NCBI GenBank assembly: GCA_013044065.1
Contig: JABEVA010000407.1
Location: 1-9,429, forward strand
Source: Phycisphaerae bacterium
GTDB lineage: Bacteria > Planctomycetota > Phycisphaerae > WQYP01
Length of the DNA: 9,429 bases
Direction: 5' to 3'
Position numbers and translations under genes: made by a program. Of this stretch, positions 1 through 8,102 are shown one piece after another. The notes beneath the pieces are model-generated. The model made no database searches. It had not been told where the DNA came from and saw nothing but the letters and a program-made list of their open reading frames with translations. Each line of letters starts with the position of its first letter. The stretch's first letter is position 1.

Positions 1-2732
1 GCCGACCATGGCTGGGCAAGTTCGACCCGGATGGGATGCTGGTGCCGTACGGGATTGCGGTAACGAATAACCACAAGCTGTGGGTGGCGGAAGATGACGG
101 CCAGCCGCGGCGGGTGAGCGTGTGGAATGCCCGGACCGGGGCGTTTTTGAAGCAGTACATCGGCCCGACACCTTACGGCGGAGGGACTACATTCTGGGTA
201 AGCCCGAAGAATGCCAAGATTGCCTACTGCATGGGTACGCGGTTCAAGCTGAATTACCAAACGAAGAGCTTTACACCACTGGCCACCGTGGTGCGCCGAA
301 TGTACCATAATGAGCCGTTCGCTATCAACGGCGATGGCGATTTTGCAACGCACCGCATCATCTATCACGATGGGCATGAATACCTGATCTGCAACAACAG
401 CACACGGCCCATGGCGATGGTGGTTTTGGAAAAGAAGGGGGGCATTTTTATGCCCGTGGCGGCGGTGGGAACGCTGGATACTATCATCGACAATCGCGGC
501 AGCAATATCATTTTCTGGGATAGCGACTTGGGCTATCACAGCATCCATGGCTACCTGCCGAAATTTTTTAAAGGACACGTCGGCGATAATTTCTGCTGGA
601 CCGACACCAACGGCGACGGCCGGGTGGAACCGGATGAAATGCGTTGGCAAAAGACGGTGGGGCGCGGCCCGTATGCGCCGGGGAAAATGACGGAACTGAC
701 CTCTGGATGGGGTGGTGGCATTGCACCGGATGGGGATATGTTTTTCATAGGCAACGGAGCAATTTTTCGTGTGCCGCTGCTGCGCTGGAGCAAAAGCGGT
801 GCGCCGCGGTACAGCCTCCAAGAGACAAAACCCATTATTTTGACGCACCACGGCGTTGGCGGTTTGTACGTGAACGATCAGAACCGGTTGTTCGTGGCGT
901 ATGGTTACGAATGGAACCCGGGCGTAAAAAACGCGTTATCGTGTTACACGAGTTCGGGCAAACACCTGTGGAGTGTGGCGATGCCCGCCATCAACAAAGG
1001 CAACGGCACACTGCACTTCCGCCGTAATGACGTCAACGCCAGCAATACCATCGGGGAATTTGATTTCCCCGGTATCGGGCACGTGATCGGCACGTGGAGT
1101 TGGCATGGCAACGAGCGACCCTATCTGCTGACTTCGGATGGCATGTACATCGGTACGCCGCTGCACAATACCAAGTTGGGTCCGGCGGCGGTGTGGGGCG
1201 AATCGTACATGTATTATTTCCAGGCACCCAACGGCACGCCGTATCTGGTGGATGGCGGGGCGGATGGGGACCATATTCTGCAAATCCACGGCCTGCGGTC
1301 GGCGCGGGAATTTGCGCAGCCGTTGACGATTACACCGGGGCAGGTGAAGGCAGCCATTGCCGCAGAGCACAAACCGGCCAAGGCTCAAGCGATCAAGCCC
1401 GCCAAACCGGTGATCCGGGTGGCGTGGCGACATCAGCCACCAGCCATGAATGGCACACTTGCCGGCTGGAACATGAACACCGGGGTGCGGTTAAACGGAG
1501 GTCACGGGCGCACGGCACAGATAGCGCTGGCCCGGGATGCCAAGTATCTGTACCTGGCCTACAAGGTTCATGAGCCAACAGCACCCTTGACCAACAAAGG
1601 CGGCGACTGGCAGGATTTGTTTATTACCGGGGATTGCTGCGACTTGATGCTGGGGACCAATCTGCACGCCAATGTGCACCGGCGTAAGGCTGGTCCGGGC
1701 GACATTAGGTTGTTGCTAAGCGTATATCAGGGCAAGCCGATAGCGGTTTTGTATGAGCCGGTGGTGGCTCACCCGCATCATCCGGTGACATTGCTGGCGG
1801 CGACGATTGATCGGATCAGCAAGTTAAGCAATGCGAAGGTGGCGTTTCACCGTTACAAGGGGTATTACACGCTTACGGCGCGGGTGCCGCTGGCGGCGCT
1901 GGGGCTCACGTGGAACCATGGCCAGACGCTGCGTGGGGATGTGGGTGTGATTTATGCCGACCAGACGGGACGGAATCGCAAGCTGCGGCTCTATTATTAC
2001 AATCACCACACCAGCATGACATCGGACTTGACCACGGAGGCGACGCTGCAACCGCAGTACTGGGGACCGGTGCTGATGCCTGCTGGGCCGAACCTGCTCA
2101 AGGATGGCAGCTTTGAGCAATCCGGCTTTCGATCCAGCGCTTACAAGGGCTGGAAGGTGGTTGCCCAAAGTAACGGAGGCGAAGCCAAAATAGTGTCGAA
2201 TTTCCCACATAGTGGAAAGCATTGCCTGCTGTTGCAGCTAACGCACCCGGTGGCGTATCTGCCGGCGGCGTTTGGATGGAAAAGTTATAGGAAATTTGAA
2301 AACAGCGGCAATGGGGGCAAGGGCAGCGGGTGGGTGTCGGTGCAGCAGGAGGTGCCGGTGCGGGCTGGCCACCGATACTATGTTCGCTTGTTTTATCGCG
2401 CGGCGGGTTTGCGTCCGGAACTGCAAAAGCCCGGGCCAAACCGCGGTTATGCGTTTTTTGAACCTTCCGTGACGTGGCTCACGGGCCAGAACCGTTATAT
2501 AGCCGGGGTGGGGATCAACAGCTATCTCCCATATCCGATCAACAACGCCGCAGTATGGCACAAGCTTACCCCGCAGAGCGCGTCCTGGCACGTGCAAAGC
2601 TGGTACGTTGCCCCGCCCGGGGCGACCGAGGCGGTGATTGCCCTGCAGATGCGCGTTACGCGGGCGAGAGTGACGCCGCAGGTGTATGTGGATGATGTGG
2701 AGTTTACGCGCGTTGGCGCGCTGGGGGGCTAA
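1..2732 (+). CDS. Large multidomain beta-propeller and carbohydrate-binding protein, 5' partial
   Basis: The frame is open from base 3, so the true start lies left of the window and the ATG at 36 is internal (codons before it read RPWLGKFDPDG). Residues here count from that ATG (898 aa). Residues 1 to about 430 are rich in Trp, Gly and Asp with repeated strand-like blocks such as YGIAVTNNHKLWVAEDD and GGIAPDGDMFFIGNG, which suggests an NHL-type or similar beta-propeller. A canonical 12-residue EF-hand loop lies at 190-201 (D190, N192, D194, G195, E201). An Ala/Lys/Pro-rich linker (about 435-457) leads to a CBM9/DOMON-like beta-sandwich (about 458-675). The C-terminal module (about 683-895) starts NLLKDGSFE and ends VYVDDVEF, the usual edges of a CBM4/9-like galactose-binding fold. 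No catalytic signature was recognised. The role is probably glycan binding or recognition, likely extracytoplasmic, but any signal peptide is outside the window. It is followed after 68 bases by GH2. The coding call is firm; the domain calls are by eye. Confidence 0.85.
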   Translation, partial: RPWLGKFDPDGMLVPYGIAVTNNHKLWVAEDDGQPRRVSVWNARTGAFLKQYIGPTPYGGGTTFWVSPKNAKIAYCMGTRFKLNYQTKSFTPLATVVRRMYHNEPFAINGDGDFATHRIIYHDGHEYLICNNSTRPMAMVVLEKKGGIFMPVAAVGTLDTIIDNRGSNIIFWDSDLGYHSIHGYLPKFFKGHVGDNFCWTDTNGDGRVEPDEMRWQKTVGRGPYAPGKMTELTSGWGGGIAPDGDMFFIGNGAIFRVPLLRWSKSGAPRYSLQETKPIILTHHGVGGLYVNDQNRLFVAYGYEWNPGVKNALSCYTSSGKHLWSVAMPAINKGNGTLHFRRNDVNASNTIGEFDFPGIGHVIGTWSWHGNERPYLLTSDGMYIGTPLHNTKLGPAAVWGESYMYYFQAPNGTPYLVDGGADGDHILQIHGLRSAREFAQPLTITPGQVKAAIAAEHKPAKAQAIKPAKPVIRVAWRHQPPAMNGTLAGWNMNTGVRLNGGHGRTAQIALARDAKYLYLAYKVHEPTAPLTNKGGDWQDLFITGDCCDLMLGTNLHANVHRRKAGPGDIRLLLSVYQGKPIAVLYEPVVAHPHHPVTLLAATIDRISKLSNAKVAFHRYKGYYTLTARVPLAALGLTWNHGQTLRGDVGVIYADQTGRNRKLRLYYYNHHTSMTSDLTTEATLQPQYWGPVLMPAGPNLLKDGSFEQSGFRSSAYKGWKVVAQSNGGEAKIVSNFPHSGKHCLLLQLTHPVAYLPAAFGWKSYRKFENSGNGGKGSGWVSVQQEVPVRAGHRYYVRLFYRAAGLRPELQKPGPNRGYAFFEPSVTWLTGQNRYIAGVGINSYLPYPINNAAVWHKLTPQSASWHVQSWYVAPPGATEAVIALQMRVTRARVTPQVYVDDVEFTRVGALGG

Positions 2733-2784
2733 CATCGGTAACGCGCGTGGCCTCTGGTCCGGAAAGGACGTGAAGTGTTTTATC

Positions 2785-2814
2785 ATGAAAGAAGACCTAA
2801 ATGTTCACCTATAA
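2785..2814 (+). other. Nine-codon ORF overlapping the GH2 start
   Basis: ATG 2785 opens a nine-codon frame (MKEDLNVHL) that ends at TAA 2812-2814, overlapping ATG 2801 of GH2 in another frame. It may be chance or a small coupling leader. The surrounding 68-base gap (2733-2800) shows no convincing promoter or terminator. Confidence 0.15.
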
Positions 2815-4741
2815 TCGCGATGGTTTGGAGCTTAACGGCAAGTGGAAATTCTGTCCCGATCCCATGCAGCGTTGCCGCCGCCAGAAATGGTGGAAAGGCC
2901 GGCCCGGCCCGGATGACATTTTTCCTAGTTGGGATCCGGAAGGGCTTTGGGATATTCAGGTGCCGGGTACCTGGAAGACGCAGTTTGAGCAACTCCGCTG
3001 GTACGACGGACACGCGGTGTACATGAAGGATTTCACCTTACCGGAGGTGCCGCCGGATCGGGAAGCGTTTCTCTGCTTTGACGGCATCGTGTACAGCGGA
3101 GAAATATATCTTAACGGACAACTATTGGGTCGTCACGACTGGGGTTATTCACCGTTTCAACTGCAAGCCACTCAGGTTCTGAGCCGACAGAACCGTCTTT
3201 TTGTACTGGTGGAAAATGTGCTTCGGCCGGATCGCGTTCCGGGTGAAATTTTTGATTGGAATAATGATGGAGGCATGATCAACCCGGTCAAGTTGATCTT
3301 CGTACCGTCGGTATACATCCGAAATTTCCGCACGGAGACCGTACTGGCGGGTGACCAGGCTCATATCTCGGTGGATGTTGAACTAGATTCACGCAACCCG
3401 TCGGCCCAGGAGGAAGTGGTGGTTCGGGTGCTGGAACTGGGTTTGTCAGGGCGAGCGGTGGTGCAGGCCGGCAGGACCGGCCAAGTTACCTTCACCATTG
3501 CCCGCTCGAAGATAACGCTGTGGTCCCCGGATTCGCCAAAGCTGTATCGGACGGAAGTTGCGACACGACACGAGACGATTGCGGATGAGATAGGATATCG
3601 CGAAATTAAAACCGACGGTGGGGAAGTTGTGCTCAATGGCGAGGCCATTCGGCTTTACGGTGTATGCACGCACGCCGAATTCCCGCGCACCGGCCGCACG
3701 GCCACCCATGACGGGATACAAGAAATCATCAAAAATACCCGGGAACTGGGGGCGAACTTTCTGCGCTGCGCGCATTATCCGTACCCGGAGGTTTGGGGCC
3801 GAGCGCTCGACCGGGCGGGAATTTTATGGTGGCAGGAAGTACCCGCCTATTGGCTTTTTAACATGCGCGAACCAGACCAGACGCGCCTGGCCTGCGGTAT
3901 GCTGGAAGAAACGATTCGTCGGGATTTTAATCGCGCCGGCCTGATTATCTGGTCGGTTTCCAATGAATGTTGCTATCGCAATCCAGAAAATCCTGCGGAA
4001 AATAATTATCCGTATTGGTTCAAAGCGGTGGAAATGGTCCGTCGGGTGGATCCATCCCGCCTGGTCACCTGCGCCGAGGCCGGGAACATGGTTGCTACTG
4101 AACCTACCTGGCAGCCGGAGGCTGGAGACGGCTTCAATCGGCCTGCGGAATCGATTCGGAAGTGGCGGCCGATGCATACGGACGAATTTTATAAACTCTT
4201 TGATATTCTCGCGGCAAACCTGTACGTCAGGCAGCCCGGCGAGGCGGCTGAAGCTTACGGGCGATTGGTAACCCTGTTTTCGCCTTACGGCAAACCCCTG
4301 ATGGTGAGCGAGTTCGGCCACGTTTCCCTCCTGAAAGCCCAGGTACCGCCAGCGCAAGTCGGCTCACCCGTACGGCATGCTCAAATGTTGGCGGAAGCAT
4401 ATGCGGCATTTGCCGAATTACCGCAAATTGTCGGCTACGCACCATGGATTCTCGCCGATGTACGCTCCCCCATTCAATGGCGGTGGTACAATCAGGGCAA
4501 GGCGATCAAACGCCACGGCCTAATCGATGAAAATGGCCGGCGTAAAGCGGCCTTTGAAGCGGTTCGCCAGGGTATTGCGGCGCTGAAGAGACAATTTACA
4601 GCCAAAAGCAATGGTACCGCACTGACCGACGAAGTTATGGTTAAGGCTCTCACACAAGTTGTTTTGACCGACGAAACCACCACAGGTCGGAGCCAGCCAC
4701 CGGTTGCAATCCTCCAAGGCGAGCGAATAATTGGTGGCTAA
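2801..4741 (+). CDS. Glycoside hydrolase family 2 (beta-galactosidase/beta-glucuronidase superfamily)
   Basis: This 646-residue retaining beta-glycosidase is close in length to beta-glucuronidase (about 600) and much shorter than LacZ. The order is sugar-binding jelly roll (about 1-165, with IQVPGTWKTQ and GEIYLNGQLLGRHDWGYSPF), Ig-like domain (about 170-268) and TIM barrel (about 270-595, opening RLYGVCTHAEFPRTGRT). The acid/base is Glu389 in WSVSNECC and the nucleophile is Glu504 in LMVSEFGH. LRCAHYPYPEVW supplies the usual His-Tyr-Pro motif. The region aligned to the glucuronidase N-x-K motif reads IKRHGL, so specificity for glucuronate is not supported; the substrate is open. A TAA stop (2798-2800) abuts the ATG, so no signal peptide can be hidden upstream and the enzyme is predicted to be cytoplasmic. 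A weak purine-rich ribosome site, GAAAGAAG, lies at 2787-2794. The last 45 or so residues are Thr/Ser-rich and probably disordered. It is first of three closely spaced genes. GH2 membership is very secure. Confidence 0.93.
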   Translation: MFTYNRDGLELNGKWKFCPDPMQRCRRQKWWKGRPGPDDIFPSWDPEGLWDIQVPGTWKTQFEQLRWYDGHAVYMKDFTLPEVPPDREAFLCFDGIVYSGEIYLNGQLLGRHDWGYSPFQLQATQVLSRQNRLFVLVENVLRPDRVPGEIFDWNNDGGMINPVKLIFVPSVYIRNFRTETVLAGDQAHISVDVELDSRNPSAQEEVVVRVLELGLSGRAVVQAGRTGQVTFTIARSKITLWSPDSPKLYRTEVATRHETIADEIGYREIKTDGGEVVLNGEAIRLYGVCTHAEFPRTGRTATHDGIQEIIKNTRELGANFLRCAHYPYPEVWGRALDRAGILWWQEVPAYWLFNMREPDQTRLACGMLEETIRRDFNRAGLIIWSVSNECCYRNPENPAENNYPYWFKAVEMVRRVDPSRLVTCAEAGNMVATEPTWQPEAGDGFNRPAESIRKWRPMHTDEFYKLFDILAANLYVRQPGEAAEAYGRLVTLFSPYGKPLMVSEFGHVSLLKAQVPPAQVGSPVRHAQMLAEAYAAFAELPQIVGYAPWILADVRSPIQWRWYNQGKAIKRHGLIDENGRRKAAFEAVRQGIAALKRQFTAKSNGTALTDEVMVKALTQVVLTDETTTGRSQPPVAILQGERIIGG

Positions 4742-4786
4742 ATGTCCGTAAATAATTGGATGAACACAGTTGAAGGAAATATATAA
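4742..4786 (+). other. 14-codon ORF between GH2 and the esterase, overlapping the TTG start
   Basis: An ATG directly follows the GH2 stop (TAAATG at 4739-4744) and opens a 14-codon frame, MSVNNWMNTVEGNI, ending at TAA 4784-4786. It overlaps the TTG at 4770 in another frame and stops 16-19 bases before GTG 4803/ATG 4806. It may be chance, or it may carry ribosomes on by termination-reinitiation to the esterase gene. No family resemblance. Confidence 0.2.
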
Positions 4787-6011
4787 GATTCCGCGGGTAT
4801 CGGTGATGGCATGGTCGCGGGCAAAGGCCCGGCCCGTGGGCCAACCGGCCTCGTTTTATGATTTTCATCGCCGGGCTAAGGGTGGCGAAAGATTAACGGT
4901 CGCCTTTATGGGCGGATCGCTTACCTGGGGAGCGGGGGCCAGCGACCCGCTGAAAACGTCTTACCGGGCACTCATTGGGCAGTGGCTGGAACAAGCCTAC
5001 CCGCAGGCGCACTTGAGCTTTGTGGATGGGGCCATTGGCGGCAGCGGGGCGCAGCTCGGAGCCTTTCGGCTGAATCGTGATGTTCTGGCGTACCAGCCCA
5101 GTCTGTTCTTCCTGGATTTTACGCTCAACGATGGCACATATCAGATTTCGCCGGACACTTTGGCGGCCTATGAAGCGATCGTGCGGCGGACCATCCGCGA
5201 GGCCGGCTGTCCGGTGGTGCAGATGTTTCTGGCATCCCGCGCGGATATCGAAGCCGGGCAACTGGATAAAATGCTGCGGCGCAGCGCCCATCTGAAACTT
5301 TCGCGGGCCTATCACACCGCTGTCGGTGATGCCATTGTGCTGATGCAGCGACGGTATCAGCGTGGGCAACTTGATCTCGACCGGCTGTGGCCGCCGGAGC
5401 GTTTCGATACCACGCACCCCGGTGATGCCGGTTACGTATGTTATGCGGAGGCCGCCTGGCAGGCCCTGCAAAAGGCCATTGCCCGCCGCGTGGTGTGCCG
5501 CGTGCCGGAGAAGATGCTCTTCGGCGACACCTACCAGACCTGGACCCGCACGCCGGTGGCAGAGTTGAGGCCGCGGGGTTGGCATACCGCCACTCCCAAA
5601 ATGGGTTATCTGGCGTTTGATTTTCTGATGTCCCGCTGGCTGGATTCGCTGTGCGTGGGGGCGAATTTTGTGGAGTTGGATCGTGTAAAAACCCGTCCCG
5701 CGCCGGCGGCGGGGCCGCTGCGGGTGGGCTTTCATGGTTCGACGGTGTTGTTATTTGGTGAATCCACGCCGCGCTCAGGCCGATATCGGGTGCGCATTGA
5801 CGGCGGAGCCGGCACGGAATTCAATGCCTGCAAAATGGGTTCCACCGGCAACGGGCACCTGTGGCAGGTGATCGCCGAGGGCCTGCCGGTGCAAGAGCAC
5901 ACGCTGGAAATAACGCCGCTTTTTGTTTCTTCCAAGGTGCCCGCGGAATTGCGGCTGGAAAGTATTTGCGTCGCCGGTGGTGATGCCAAAGTGTGGCCAA
6001 TAGACCGATGA
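4770..6011 (+). CDS. SGNH/GDSL-type hydrolase, probable carbohydrate esterase
   Basis: The catalytic blocks are visible: block I MGGSLTWGAGAS with nucleophile Ser50 (GGSLT in place of GDSL), block II glycines in GAIGGSGAQLG (G90/G91), block III LDFTLNDGT with Asn120, and block V DTTHPGDAGY with Asp213 and His216. Numbering starts at the TTG at 4770. Residues about 40-240 form the SGNH fold. Residues about 250-413 look like a C-terminal beta-sandwich (RVGFHGSTVLLFGES, HTLEITP), as in some CE2-like acetyl esterases. The likely role is removing acetyl or other acyl groups from oligosaccharides before or after GH2 cleavage; the actual ester is unknown. The start is uncertain: TTG 4770 is three codons after an in-frame TGA (4761-4763) and lacks a good ribosome site, while GTG 4803 and ATG 4806 are alternatives. 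All choices give a protein without a signal peptide. It lies 28 bases after GH2. Confidence 0.88.
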   Translation: MKEIYKIPRVSVMAWSRAKARPVGQPASFYDFHRRAKGGERLTVAFMGGSLTWGAGASDPLKTSYRALIGQWLEQAYPQAHLSFVDGAIGGSGAQLGAFRLNRDVLAYQPSLFFLDFTLNDGTYQISPDTLAAYEAIVRRTIREAGCPVVQMFLASRADIEAGQLDKMLRRSAHLKLSRAYHTAVGDAIVLMQRRYQRGQLDLDRLWPPERFDTTHPGDAGYVCYAEAAWQALQKAIARRVVCRVPEKMLFGDTYQTWTRTPVAELRPRGWHTATPKMGYLAFDFLMSRWLDSLCVGANFVELDRVKTRPAPAAGPLRVGFHGSTVLLFGESTPRSGRYRVRIDGGAGTEFNACKMGSTGNGHLWQVIAEGLPVQEHTLEITPLFVSSKVPAELRLESICVAGGDAKVWPIDR

Positions 6012-6020
6012 GATTTGAAC

Positions 6021-6030
6021 AGAAAGGTAG
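6021..6030 (+). promoter_or_regulatory. Ribosome binding site of the toroid-like gene
   Basis: AGAAAGGTAG contains AAAGG 8 bases before ATG 6036. It is the clearest Shine-Dalgarno element in the operon and fixes the start of this gene, since the codon just before the ATG is an in-frame stop. Confidence 0.7.
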
Positions 6031-6035
6031 AATAA

Positions 6036-8102
6036 ATGGATACCCATGGACAGGCGCGGCGTCGGGACCTCTGGTTTACCACGGTGCGCGGGCATTTGGA
6101 TGAGATTTTTAATGCGGATGGTTCCGGCAAAATCCCGCAGTTTAACCCTCCATATCGGGAACCGATCTGGATTCTTCCGGCGTTGTACACGGGAGCCCAG
6201 GAACATATTGATCTGGCGAATAAGATTGTGGCTCGCTACAACGATGCACCGGGATCAGCTCGAATACATGAGGCGGGTGTCCATTCCGGCCGGGATTTTA
6301 ATATCTTTCAATCCAACCATCTGGCCAACATGCTGCACCGCTTTGGTCATCTCGCCACGCCGGCGGCACGTACGGTGATGGAATGGCATACGCGCCTGGT
6401 ATTTCGTACGGTCCACGGTTCGCGGCAGAGCGATTTCAAATTTCACGGTGCCAATGATAATATGCCCATGCTGGCCACCGTCGGCCATATTCTGGGGGGC
6501 GAAGCCTTAAACGACCGGGCCGCCATTGACCATGGCGTGTGGATGCTTAACCAGTTTCGGCGATTGCTTTCACGCAGCGCCTGGGCTTCGGAATTCAACA
6601 GTTCCACCTACTCCGCCGTGACGCTCTCCGGCGCTGCTAAAATCGCCACCGGCTCCCACGATCCGGCAATTCGTAAGCTGGCCCGCCAGATAGAAGAGCG
6701 CCTCTGGGCGGAGGTCATTTTGCATTTCCACCCCGCAACCCGGCAACAGGCTGGGCCGCAGTCGCGGGCCTACTGCATTGATATGGCCGGCCACACCCAT
6801 TCCCTGCAAATGCTGTTGTGGATGGTTTTCGGCCATGCCGTGAGTGGACACGACCCGATTAAGAGCTATTTTTCACCCGATGGCACGGAGGTTATTCATT
6901 TTGAAGGCAACTATTTCCAGAGCATTGCCGAGTATTGTGAATTTCTAGAACCGGAATTTCATGTCCCCGACACACTGGCGGTGCTGATGAGCAAGCGAAC
7001 CTATCCGGCCATCCTGCATGGCCGCTCTGAAGCGATGGGATGTTTCGAGGGGCAGGCGGCTGGGTACCAGACTACCACGTATATGGAAGATGATTTTTCG
7101 CTGGGGAGTGTGAATACTCCCATGGGTGGCGGCGAGCAGACCATGAGTGCTTATCTGACCTACAAACGCCGACCGGAAGTAACCTCCTTTCGTGACGGGG
7201 GCACGGCTTTTGTGCGTTACCTTGCGGGCAACGCGGAATATGGTGCTTCTGAAAAGTCCGTGGACGGAGCTTACAGCAATGAAAGGTTTGTTTCCGGACA
7301 AGGGTGGTTGTACACCCTGCAAGCAAAGAATACCGTTTTGGTGCTAAGCACGCCCAATCTTAAGAAACTGGCCGACGTCCCAACGGAATTCTGCCGGCTG
7401 GCGTTGATTTTTCCGGGTCACTTCGGATCCATCACCCGGAGCGTGATCGGCACACAACCTATCGCTGCGGGGGCGGTCGGGCATAGCGAAAGTGTGGCCT
7501 GCGCTTCGGTGGAGGTTGGCGAGGTGTATATTCATGTTCAACCATTGCTGCCGACTTTACTTCCGCGCGCCTCGGCCGTTCGCTTTTCTCGCAGTAACAA
7601 ATACGAAATGCTGGAAATGATTAACTACCAGGGTTCTCCGCGGGCGTTCAAGCGTCAAGACCTTGCACGCATGGTTAACGGATGCGTGGTAACGGTGTCA
7701 GGGCGGAAGCAGGAATCCTCCCTGAAAGATTTTCATCGGCGACTATCGCAATGCGCCGTGACGGACTACATCAGCGCCGGGCATCGTTACTTCCTTTACC
7801 AGCGCCCGGAAGTGGAGCTGGAGGTTGTTTTGACCATGGATCCCTTCGGTGTGCAGACCGAGGCCATCAATGGTCGTCATCGGCCTGTGCCGATCTTTGA
7901 ATCCAATCAGATTGATGTAGGGAGCCTGCCGTTTGTGGGTGGGCCGGTCGCACCCAATAGGCCCCATTTTCCATGGGGCGACAACATGACCCAGTTGCCA
8001 TGGAAAAACTGGTGGCTGATCGGATCGCGCGGTCTGCCGACAGAAGCCCCTTACAGCGCCGTGAACCAAGGGGCGGATCCTATCGATACGAAGGATTTGT
8101 AA
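6036..8102 (+). CDS. Uncharacterised toroid-like plus beta-sandwich protein; candidate polysaccharide lyase or glycan hydrolase
   Basis: This 688-residue protein has a good ribosome site (AAAGG at 6023-6027, 8 bases before ATG) and a TAA stop abutting the ATG (6033-6035), so there is no signal peptide. Residues about 1-300 look mainly helical with repeated His/Trp/Tyr-bearing motifs: FHGANDNMPMLATVGH, EFNSSTYSAVTLSGAAKIA (E186, N188, Y192) and YCIDMAGHTHSLQMLLW (from about 246). This spacing suggests an (alpha/alpha) toroid. Residues about 330-660 are strand-rich with many Gly/Tyr/Thr, including a stretch around TTYMEDDFSLGSVNTPMGGG, consistent with beta-sandwich domains. That layout is known from heparinase II/III-like and other polysaccharide lyases, but I cannot place it in a named family and no catalytic set is proven. 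Conserved-looking His, Asn, Glu and Tyr residues fit an active site in the toroid cleft. Last gene of the run, 24 bases after the esterase, so it probably acts on the same intracellular glycan. The coding call is very secure, the function weak. Confidence 0.85.
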   Translation: MDTHGQARRRDLWFTTVRGHLDEIFNADGSGKIPQFNPPYREPIWILPALYTGAQEHIDLANKIVARYNDAPGSARIHEAGVHSGRDFNIFQSNHLANMLHRFGHLATPAARTVMEWHTRLVFRTVHGSRQSDFKFHGANDNMPMLATVGHILGGEALNDRAAIDHGVWMLNQFRRLLSRSAWASEFNSSTYSAVTLSGAAKIATGSHDPAIRKLARQIEERLWAEVILHFHPATRQQAGPQSRAYCIDMAGHTHSLQMLLWMVFGHAVSGHDPIKSYFSPDGTEVIHFEGNYFQSIAEYCEFLEPEFHVPDTLAVLMSKRTYPAILHGRSEAMGCFEGQAAGYQTTTYMEDDFSLGSVNTPMGGGEQTMSAYLTYKRRPEVTSFRDGGTAFVRYLAGNAEYGASEKSVDGAYSNERFVSGQGWLYTLQAKNTVLVLSTPNLKKLADVPTEFCRLALIFPGHFGSITRSVIGTQPIAAGAVGHSESVACASVEVGEVYIHVQPLLPTLLPRASAVRFSRSNKYEMLEMINYQGSPRAFKRQDLARMVNGCVVTVSGRKQESSLKDFHRRLSQCAVTDYISAGHRYFLYQRPEVELEVVLTMDPFGVQTEAINGRHRPVPIFESNQIDVGSLPFVGGPVAPNRPHFPWGDNMTQLPWKNWWLIGSRGLPTEAPYSAVNQGADPIDTKDL

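Noticed and set aside
603..641. Dockerin type I
   Set aside because: Only one EF-hand loop is present and it is internal; dockerins have two in tandem, usually near a terminus.
2238..2786. 182-codon open frame on the - strand
   Set aside because: Antisense to the C-terminal module of the first gene; composition typical of a shadow frame in GC-rich DNA.
4893..5735. 280-codon open frame on the - strand
   Set aside because: It lies wholly antisense to the SGNH hydrolase, whose catalytic blocks are clear; the reverse reading is Arg/His/Gly-rich without motifs.
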